Of a DNA stretch of 8,171 nucleotides, positions 1-4,592 are shown in pieces. Below the pieces are notes generated by a model, which saw only the letters and a list, made by a program, of their open reading frames with translations, was not told where the DNA came from and did not search any database. The stretch's first letter is position 1, and every line of letters starts with the position of its first letter. The DNA is taken from assembly GCA_036005845.1 (NCBI GenBank), contig DASYQD010000086.1, forward strand, positions 1 through 8,171. The letters are read 5' to 3'. This stretch comes from DASYQD01 sp036005845 (GTDB lineage: Bacteria; Acidobacteriota; Thermoanaerobaculia; Multivoradales; JAIOJS01). A program made the translations under genes and the position numbers.

Positions 1-845
1 GCCGCGTCGCCGCGTTTTGCGAACCGCGCCGGCGCCGTCACCAGCGTGAACGCCGCCGGATCGCAGTCGGCCACCTCTTCCCAGCCGAGCGGCATCGACA
101 CCCGCGCGTCCGGCGTCGGCCGCACCGACCACGCCGACGCCACCGTGCGGTCCTTGGCGTTCTGGTTGTAGTCGAGGAAGACGCCGTGGCGCTCCTCCTT
201 CCACCACTTGCTGGTGGCGAGGTCGGGCGCTCGGCGCTCCACCTCGCGCGCCACGGCCAGCGCGGCGCGGCGAACCTGGTCGAACGTCCAGCGGCGCTGC
301 AGCCGCACGTAGACGTGCATGCCACGCGATCCCGACGTCTTCGGCCAGCCGCGCAGGCCGCGGTCGGCGAGCACGTCGCGCACCACGAGCGCCACCCGCC
401 GCACGTCGTCCCACTCGACGCCGGGTCCCGGATCGAGGTCGAAGCGCAGCTCGTCGGGGTGGTCGAGGTCGGCGGCGCGCACCGGGTGCGGGTTGAGGTC
501 GATGCAGCCGAGGTTGACGATCCAGAGCAGCTGCGCCGCGTCGTTGACGACGACCTCGCATGCCGTGCGACCCGAAGGGAAGCGCAGCTCGACGGTGTCG
601 ATCCACTCCGGCCGCTGCTCCGGCGCACGCTTCTGGAAGAAGGGCTCGCCCTCGGCGCCGTCGACGTAGCGCTTGAGCACGATCGGCCTGCCGGCGATGC
701 CGCGCAGCGCGCCCGGGGCGACCGCCCCGTAGTAGCGCGCGAGATCGAGCTTGGTGTAGCCGGCGCGTGGAAAGTAGACCTTGCCCGGGTTGGTGATCAC
801 GACCTCGCGCCCGGCGGCTTCGATCGTCGTCTCGGACTTCGCCAT
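1..845 (-). CDS. ligD: LigD-type DNA polymerase/primase domain protein (partial, runs off left edge)
   Basis: Reading leftwards from an ATG at 843-845, the frame is open to the window edge (281 codons) and encodes an archaeo-eukaryotic-type primase-polymerase domain as found in bacterial DNA ligase D. In the family this domain adds ribo- or deoxynucleotides during Ku-dependent non-homologous end joining. Visible motifs, by residue: KRYVDG (59-63 region), FFQKRAP (69-75), DLNPHP (116-121), the metal-binding DLDP with Asp136 and Asp138, KTSGSRGMHVYV (169-180) with Ser171 and His177, and DYNQN (225-229) with the probable third acidic residue Asp225. The Asp138-His177 spacing of 39 fits that in Pseudomonas LigD. 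The protein starts almost directly with the polymerase domain, so no ligase or phosphoesterase domain precedes it; either could follow past base 1. No Shine-Dalgarno sequence is seen before the ATG. A Ku gene is not in view. The assignment to the polymerase domain is firm; whether it is full LigD or a stand-alone polymerase is open. Confidence 0.93.
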   Translation of the reverse strand, partial: MAKSETTIEAAGREVVITNPGKVYFPRAGYTKLDLARYYGAVAPGALRGIAGRPIVLKRYVDGAEGEPFFQKRAPEQRPEWIDTVELRFPSGRTACEVVVNDAAQLLWIVNLGCIDLNPHPVRAADLDHPDELRFDLDPGPGVEWDDVRRVALVVRDVLADRGLRGWPKTSGSRGMHVYVRLQRRWTFDQVRRAALAVAREVERRAPDLATSKWWKEERHGVFLDYNQNAKDRTVASAWSVRPTPDARVSMPLGWEEVADCDPAAFTLVTAPARFAKRGDA

Positions 846-959
846 CGGAGGAAGTGTCGCCAGTTCGCGCGCACAGTGCAACCACGGGCGAAGTTGGCCG
901 CGCGAGCGCGGCTCGGCTAACCTCTCGCCGCCCGGCGCAACGCCGCGCCTGGTCTCGCC
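846..959. promoter_or_regulatory. Divergent intergenic region between the LigD-type gene and the SGNH gene
   Basis: These 114 bases separate two genes transcribed away from each other, so both promoters should lie here. On the plus strand a weak sigma-70-like pair is visible: TTGGCC at 894-899 and TAACCT at 918-923, 18 bases apart. On the minus strand only poorer matches are seen. Neither flanking start has a recognisable Shine-Dalgarno sequence, so one or both transcripts may be leaderless or use non-canonical initiation. The promoter hexamers are a suggestion; the divergent layout is directly seen. Confidence 0.35.
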
Positions 960-2279
960 ATGGAAGCTCAAGCCAAACCTGCAACTGACGCTAAACCTGC
1001 GGCCGTCGACGCCGCAGCCGGCGACGGTGTCGCCGCACCGCCGCCCCGGCGCCGGCGTCCGCGCCCGGCCGTGTGGGCGGTCTTCCTGCTCTACCTGTGG
1101 GGGCTCGTCGAGCTGGGCTCGTGGGTCGGGCTGTGGGCGCTCCAGCGCTACAAAGGCATCGAGTACGTGCCGGCGCAGCTGCAGACGTTGATCACCAAGC
1201 ACCGGGTCGGCATCGAGGGTCACCTGAAGCAGCGGCGCTCGTACATGGTTCCCGATGCGGAGCTCGGCTGGGTGGTGGCGCCGAAACGCAACAAGCGCGG
1301 CTACCGCAGCAACCGCGACGCCATCCGCGCCGACCGCGAGTACGCGGCGACGCCGCCGCCGGGCGTGCTGCGGATCGCCGCCTTCGGTGATTCATTTACG
1401 CATGCCAGCGACGTCGCCAACCCGGTGACCTGGGAGGCGCGCCTCGAGGCGCTCGACCCCAAGATCGAGATGCTCAACTTCGGCGTCCCCGGCTACGGCC
1501 CCGACCAGGCCTTCCTGCGCTACCAGCGCGACGGGCGGCGCCTCCATCCCCACGTTGTCTTCATCGGCTTCATGTCCGAGAACGTCGGACGTATGGTGAA
1601 CACCTTCCGGCCGTTCTACTTCCCCAACAGCGGCATGGCCTTCGGCAAGCCGCGCTTCGAGCTCGACGGCGCGGGCGTGCGGCTGGTGCCCAACCCACTG
1701 CCGCATCCCGCCGATTACCGCCGCCTGCTCGCCGACCCGCAGCACGAGCTTCCGCGCGTCGGCGGGCACGACTACTACTACCAGCGGCGCTCGCAACGCA
1801 GCCGCTTCGACTTCCTACCGTCGGTGCGGCTTGCCTGGGTGCTGCGCGAACGCTTCGACCAGCCCATCGAGCGCGACGGCGTGTACAACGAGAAGTCCGA
1901 GGCGTTCGAGGTCTCGGTGCGCGTCGTCGAGGCCTTCTACCGGCAGGTGCTGGCGGACGGATCGTTGCCCGTCGTCGTCGTCTTTCCGCAACGCCGCGAC
2001 CTGCGCGCAAAGAGCGAGAGCGAGCCGCCGGTCTACGCGCCGCTGCTCGCTGCATTCAAGCAACGCGGCCTCCTCACCCTCGACCTGATGGGCGCCTTCG
2101 ACCGCTACGACCCGCAGCACACGCTGGTCAAGAAGAAGTTCATCCACTACCCACCGGAGGGCAACGAGTGGGTGGCGCGCTACATCGACGATTGGCTGCG
2201 CGAGAACCGGCTCGCGACGGTCGACGAAGTGCGAGCGCGGCTGGAGCAGGAGCGGCAGCGGCGCGGCGCTTCCCCTTGA
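960..2279 (+). CDS. Membrane-anchored SGNH/GDSL hydrolase-like protein
   Basis: This 439-residue protein has a disordered Ala/Pro-rich N-terminus, an Arg/Pro cluster (29-36), one hydrophobic segment (about 38-62) and a large C-terminal SGNH-type domain. By the positive-inside rule the N-terminus is cytoplasmic and the catalytic domain periplasmic. Block I is FGDSFT (142-147) with nucleophile Ser145; block II is NFGVPGYG (173-180); block III is GFMSEN (203-208) with Asn208; block V is the HYPPEGN stretch starting at His396. In SGNH enzymes these supply Ser, Gly, Asn and His for ester hydrolysis or acyl transfer. The acidic residue usually found two or three positions before the catalytic His is absent here (Lys393, Phe394). 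Substrate is unknown; acetylation or deacetylation of a cell-surface glycan or lipid is a reasonable guess from similar anchored SGNH proteins. It is convergent with the ketoacyl synthase gene, with 27 bases between the stops, and is not in an operon with it. Confidence 0.82.
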   Translation: MEAQAKPATDAKPAAVDAAAGDGVAAPPPRRRRPRPAVWAVFLLYLWGLVELGSWVGLWALQRYKGIEYVPAQLQTLITKHRVGIEGHLKQRRSYMVPDAELGWVVAPKRNKRGYRSNRDAIRADREYAATPPPGVLRIAAFGDSFTHASDVANPVTWEARLEALDPKIEMLNFGVPGYGPDQAFLRYQRDGRRLHPHVVFIGFMSENVGRMVNTFRPFYFPNSGMAFGKPRFELDGAGVRLVPNPLPHPADYRRLLADPQHELPRVGGHDYYYQRRSQRSRFDFLPSVRLAWVLRERFDQPIERDGVYNEKSEAFEVSVRVVEAFYRQVLADGSLPVVVVFPQRRDLRAKSESEPPVYAPLLAAFKQRGLLTLDLMGAFDRYDPQHTLVKKKFIHYPPEGNEWVARYIDDWLRENRLATVDEVRARLEQERQRRGASP

Positions 2280-2306
2280 GCGGCGATTCGGCGGCCGCTG
2301 GAACCG

Positions 2307-3887
2307 TCACCAGGGCCGCGAGATCACGCAGGCGTTGACGCCGCCGATGCCCATCGACAGCTTGCCGGCGAGGCCGGGCGGCGCCGGCACCGCCTCGTCG
2401 AAGACGAAGTGCTGGTGGATCGCGGCGATCGCCGGGTGCAGCTCCTCGCGACGCAGCGGGGTAGGGAAGAGCTCGCCGCGCGCGTAGCCGAGGTACTGGG
2501 CGGTCAGCTCCCAGCCGCCGCAGGCGCCCATGCCGTGGCCGAAGGTGCCTTTGCGAGCGGTGACCAACACCGTCTCCGGCAGCACCGTGCGCAGGGTGGA
2601 GATCTCCTGGAAGTCGCCCGGCGTCGCGGTGGCGTGCATGTCCCACGTCGCCAGCTCCTCCGGCTTGACACCGGCTTGCAGGAGCGCCTTGCAGATCGCC
2701 GCCCGCGGGCCCTCTTCCGATGGGGAGATGATGTGCTCGGCGTCCGAGCTGACGCCGACCGCGAGCGGTTCCATGCCCAACGGTTGGAAGCCGCGCGCCG
2801 TCATGTGCTCCAGGTCGCCGACGATCCAGACCGCGGCGCCGCCCGAGACGTGAGTGCCGCGTAGGCCGCTGAGCGGCTTCGACACCTCGCCGTCGGCGGC
2901 GACGACGCGTCCGCCGTGAAAGGCGCCGACCGAGATCGGCAGCGGCGGCGGGTCGGTGGCGCCGACGACCACCGCCTTCGCCTCGCCGCGGCGGATGGCG
3001 TCGAGCGCGTGCTTCAGGGCGACGCCGAAGGTGGCGCAGGCGGCCACCGGCGCGTAGGCGAGACCGGTGATGCGGCCGAGCATCGAGATCTGCGCCGCCG
3101 GCGCGTTGTGGATGTTCCACAGCGGGTCGGCGCTGACCTCGCTCCACGGCGGCGGCGGCGCTCCCCACTCAGACTGCAGCCGCAGGCGGCGCCGCTGCTT
3201 CTCTTTGAGCACCTGGAGCGCCGAGGTGACGACGTCGGCCCCGACGTCGAGCGCTTCGATCTCGCGCAGCGCGGCGAGGTAGTCGCGCAGTTGCGGCGAG
3301 CGCGCCGCCCAGTAGTGGTGGAACGCGTCCTCGGCGTCGCTGCGCTCGGCGTCCGGCACGGTCGCGGGGTCGGACGGCGCCTCGGGTGCCGCCGCGGCGC
3401 GCTCCGCGGGTGGTAGCCCCTGCCACGCGACCACGGCTTCGTTGCGTTCGGGCGCCGACCAGAAGCGGTCCCAGCGCCGCTGCGCCCGCTCGCCGGCGAC
3501 GGTCTCGCGGCCGATGGTGGCCACCGCGCCGATGCTGGTGCCGACGTAGACGTGGGCGAAGTCCTCGAGCTCCTGCAGCTCCCCCTCGATGCCCGGGTTC
3601 TGCGCCAGGGCCTGGATGAAGGCGCCGACGGCGTACTGCGTCGGCGTGTCCATCTTCGCGAGCAGTTGCGGGAAGCGGCTGGGCGCGTAACGCGCGTCGA
3701 TCCACGGCTTGTAATCGGCGAAGTCGAAGTCGGGGGCGCCGACGAGGAAGTTGCTCGGCCCATAGCCGTCGAACGGCCGCAGCCAGCTCGCGGGCGATTC
3801 CAGGTTGCGGGCGAAAGCGTCGACGTTGGGCGAGAGCGGCGCGACGATGCCCCAGCCGAAGACACCGATCCGCCGCGGCTCCGCCAT
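2307..3887 (-). CDS. Beta-ketoacyl-ACP synthase family protein with an extra internal segment
   Basis: This 526-residue protein is a thiolase-fold condensing enzyme of the FabF/KAS II type, which joins an acyl thioester to a malonyl-ACP-derived unit. The catalytic set is complete: Cys284 in AACATFG (283-288 region), His418 in MHATATPGD (417-425), Lys446 in ARKGTFGHG and His451 in the same stretch (444-452), with the glycine-rich C-terminal motif GIGGVNA (513-519). Cys-His and His-His spacings (134 and 33) are close to those of E. coli FabF (140 and 37). The first-His motif is one residue shorter than the usual HGTxTPxGD. The protein is about 110 residues longer than FabF; the excess lies before the active-site Cys, about residues 128-250, and is Ala-, Glu- and Arg-rich and probably helical. 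It starts 3 bases after the stop of the SnoaL-like gene, so they are very likely co-transcribed. No ACP, ketoreductase or dehydratase is adjacent. The condensing activity is well supported; the pathway is not known. Confidence 0.9.
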   Translation of the reverse strand: MAEPRRIGVFGWGIVAPLSPNVDAFARNLESPASWLRPFDGYGPSNFLVGAPDFDFADYKPWIDARYAPSRFPQLLAKMDTPTQYAVGAFIQALAQNPGIEGELQELEDFAHVYVGTSIGAVATIGRETVAGERAQRRWDRFWSAPERNEAVVAWQGLPPAERAAAAPEAPSDPATVPDAERSDAEDAFHHYWAARSPQLRDYLAALREIEALDVGADVVTSALQVLKEKQRRRLRLQSEWGAPPPPWSEVSADPLWNIHNAPAAQISMLGRITGLAYAPVAACATFGVALKHALDAIRRGEAKAVVVGATDPPPLPISVGAFHGGRVVAADGEVSKPLSGLRGTHVSGGAAVWIVGDLEHMTARGFQPLGMEPLAVGVSSDAEHIISPSEEGPRAAICKALLQAGVKPEELATWDMHATATPGDFQEISTLRTVLPETVLVTARKGTFGHGMGACGGWELTAQYLGYARGELFPTPLRREELHPAIAAIHQHFVFDEAVPAPPGLAGKLSMGIGGVNACVISRPW

Positions 3888-3890
3888 CGG

Positions 3891-4358
3891 TCAGCCCGGG
3901 ATCGGCGCCAGCGTTGGCGGCCGCACGCCCGGCGGCGCCTCGCCCCAGATGGCGCGGAACCGCGGTCCGATGTCGAAGATGAAGTCGCGCGCGGCGGCGA
4001 CCTTGGCGCCGCGGATGACGATGGCGGTGACGCCCTGGTTGCGCAGCCGCTCGCCGGCGCGGTTCTCGAGGTCGATCGTCCACTCGACCGTCACCTCGTT
4101 GGCGGCGCCGAAGGTCCAGGGACGCGCCACGGCCACGTGCAGGAGCGTGAAGCGAAGGCCCGGAAAGGTGGCGAGGAAACGCTCAAACCAGAAGCGCAGC
4201 TCGGCCGTGCCTTGCCAGCGACCGCTCGACCACACCTCGCCGGGGAAGTCGAAGACCGCGTCCGGCGCCCAAGCGGCGAGGAAGCCGTCGAGATCGCGGC
4301 GGTTGAGCAGATCGTAGGTGCGGCGCACGCCGCGCATCGCCAGCCAGGCTCCGATCAC
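3891..4358 (-). CDS. SnoaL/NTF2-like small protein
   Basis: This 155-residue protein resembles the SnoaL-like/NTF2 alpha+beta cone fold. It opens with a helix (VRRTYDLLNRRDLDGFLAAW, about 11-30) followed by a DAVFDFPG turn (33-40), then a WFERFLATFPGLRF helix-strand (57-70) and several beta strands such as NEVTVEWTIDL (87-97) and GVTAIVIRGAKV (108-119). Members include polyketide cyclases, ketosteroid isomerase-like enzymes and small-ligand binders; catalytic residues cannot be assigned from sequence alone. The start is GTG at 4356-4358, chosen because a strong GGAGGT (complement of 4365-4370) lies 6 bases upstream; an internal ATG at residue 8 has no such site. It precedes the ketoacyl synthase gene by 3 bases and sits 28 bases downstream of tRNA-Leu on the same strand. 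The pairing with a condensing enzyme suggests action on the product or intermediate of that enzyme; this is inference. Confidence 0.75.
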   Translation of the reverse strand: MIGAWLAMRGVRRTYDLLNRRDLDGFLAAWAPDAVFDFPGEVWSSGRWQGTAELRFWFERFLATFPGLRFTLLHVAVARPWTFGAANEVTVEWTIDLENRAGERLRNQGVTAIVIRGAKVAAARDFIFDIGPRFRAIWGEAPPGVRPPTLAPIPG

Positions 4359-4364
4359 GCCGGG

Positions 4365-4370
4365 ACCTCC
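4365..4370 (-). promoter_or_regulatory. Shine-Dalgarno site GGAGGT of the SnoaL-like gene
   Basis: On the minus strand GGAGGT lies 6 bases before the GTG start at 4358. It is the clearest ribosome binding site in the window and decides the GTG start over the later in-frame ATG. It also lies only 17 bases past the tRNA-Leu 3' end, so a message beginning in or just before the tRNA would carry it. Confidence 0.7.
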
Positions 4371-4372
4371 GA

Positions 4373-4386
4373 GTCGCGAGTCGCGA
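4373..4386. repeat. Two tandem copies of a 7-base unit next to the tRNA 3' end
   Basis: The unit GTCGCGA occurs at 4373-4379 and again at 4380-4386, directly abutting the tRNA-Leu 3' end. It is too short to be more than a local duplication, but it is the only sequence between the tRNA and the ribosome binding site of the next gene. It has no T-run and does not form a rho-independent terminator. Confidence 0.55.
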
Positions 4387-4468
4387 TGCCGGAGGTGGGG
4401 CTCGAACCCACACGCCCGAAGGCGGGGGATTTTAAGTCCCCTGCGTCTACCAGTTCCGCCACTCCGGC
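4387..4468 (-). tRNA. tRNA-Leu (anticodon UAA)
   Basis: The 82-base minus-strand sequence folds as a class II tRNA. The acceptor stem pairs GCCGGAG (5', complement of 4462-4468) with CTCCGGC (complement of 4388-4394), followed by discriminator A (4387). The D-arm contains the TGGTAGACGC signature of tRNA-Leu. The anticodon stem GGGGA/TCCCC encloses loop CTTAAAA with anticodon TAA (complement of 4432-4434). A long variable arm of the CGCC-TTCG-GGCG type and the T-loop GGTTCGAACCCC follow. The 3' CCA is not encoded (the next bases are TCG) and must be added by nucleotidyltransferase. It reads UUA and, by wobble, UUG codons, which are rare in this GC-rich window. It lies divergent from dnaB and upstream of the SnoaL-like gene. 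Confidence 0.97.
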
Positions 4469-4478
4469 AATGCCATGC

Positions 4479-4509
4479 ATCATACCCGAAGTCGGCGTCC
4501 GGACGCCAA
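4479..4509 (-). promoter_or_regulatory. Possible promoter for tRNA-Leu and perhaps the two genes after it
   Basis: On the minus strand a good -10 hexamer TATGAT (complement of 4479-4484) lies 10 bases before the mature tRNA 5' end, which would give a leader of only a few bases. A possible -35 element TTGGCG (complement of 4504-4509) is 19 bases further upstream, longer than the ideal 17. The spacer and part of the -35 coincide with the 14-bp palindrome at 4494-4507. The -10 is a fair match; the -35 is weak. Confidence 0.4.
4494..4507. promoter_or_regulatory. Perfect 14-bp palindrome, candidate operator
   Basis: GGCGTCCGGACGCC reads the same on both strands with no central loop. A zero-loop palindrome is a poor RNA hairpin but a typical shape for a site bound by a dimeric regulator. 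It lies between divergent tRNA-Leu and dnaB, overlapping the possible tRNA promoter, and is flanked on the dnaB side by an AT-rich patch (4508-4527). No regulator gene is in the window, and in GC-rich DNA such a palindrome can arise by chance. Confidence 0.35.
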
Positions 4510-4592
4510 AAGAAAGATTTATATTACTCGACTTGCGAGGCCGCTCGACAACCTTTTCTGGCGATTGACCGGGTGCTAGACTGCCGGCCTCC
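4508..4592 (+). promoter_or_regulatory. dnaB upstream region with an AT-rich patch
   Basis: The stretch 4508-4527 is the most AT-rich part of the window and stands out from its GC-rich surroundings; it contains TATATT at 4520-4525, and TAGACT lies closer to dnaB. Neither has a convincing -35 partner on the plus strand. The dnaB promoter probably lies in this region, but its exact place cannot be called. No clear Shine-Dalgarno sequence precedes the dnaB ATG. Confidence 0.3.

Noticed and set aside
186..920. 244-residue plus-strand frame at the left end
   Set aside because: It is antisense to the LigD-type polymerase domain, whose motifs are clear on the minus strand.
2280..2306. Bidirectional terminator between the convergent SGNH and ketoacyl synthase genes
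   Set aside because: The 27-base gap has only a short GC palindrome (GCGGCCGC) and no T-run on either strand; I could not support a terminator.
2140..3168. Long Arg/Ala-rich frames overlapping the ketoacyl synthase gene
   Set aside because: They lie in other frames of a gene with all catalytic motifs, have shadow-type composition and no recognisable domain.
4387..4468. tRNA-Leu as an attachment site of a genomic island
   Set aside because: No integrase, no direct repeat of the tRNA 3' end elsewhere in the window and no island-type genes beside it.
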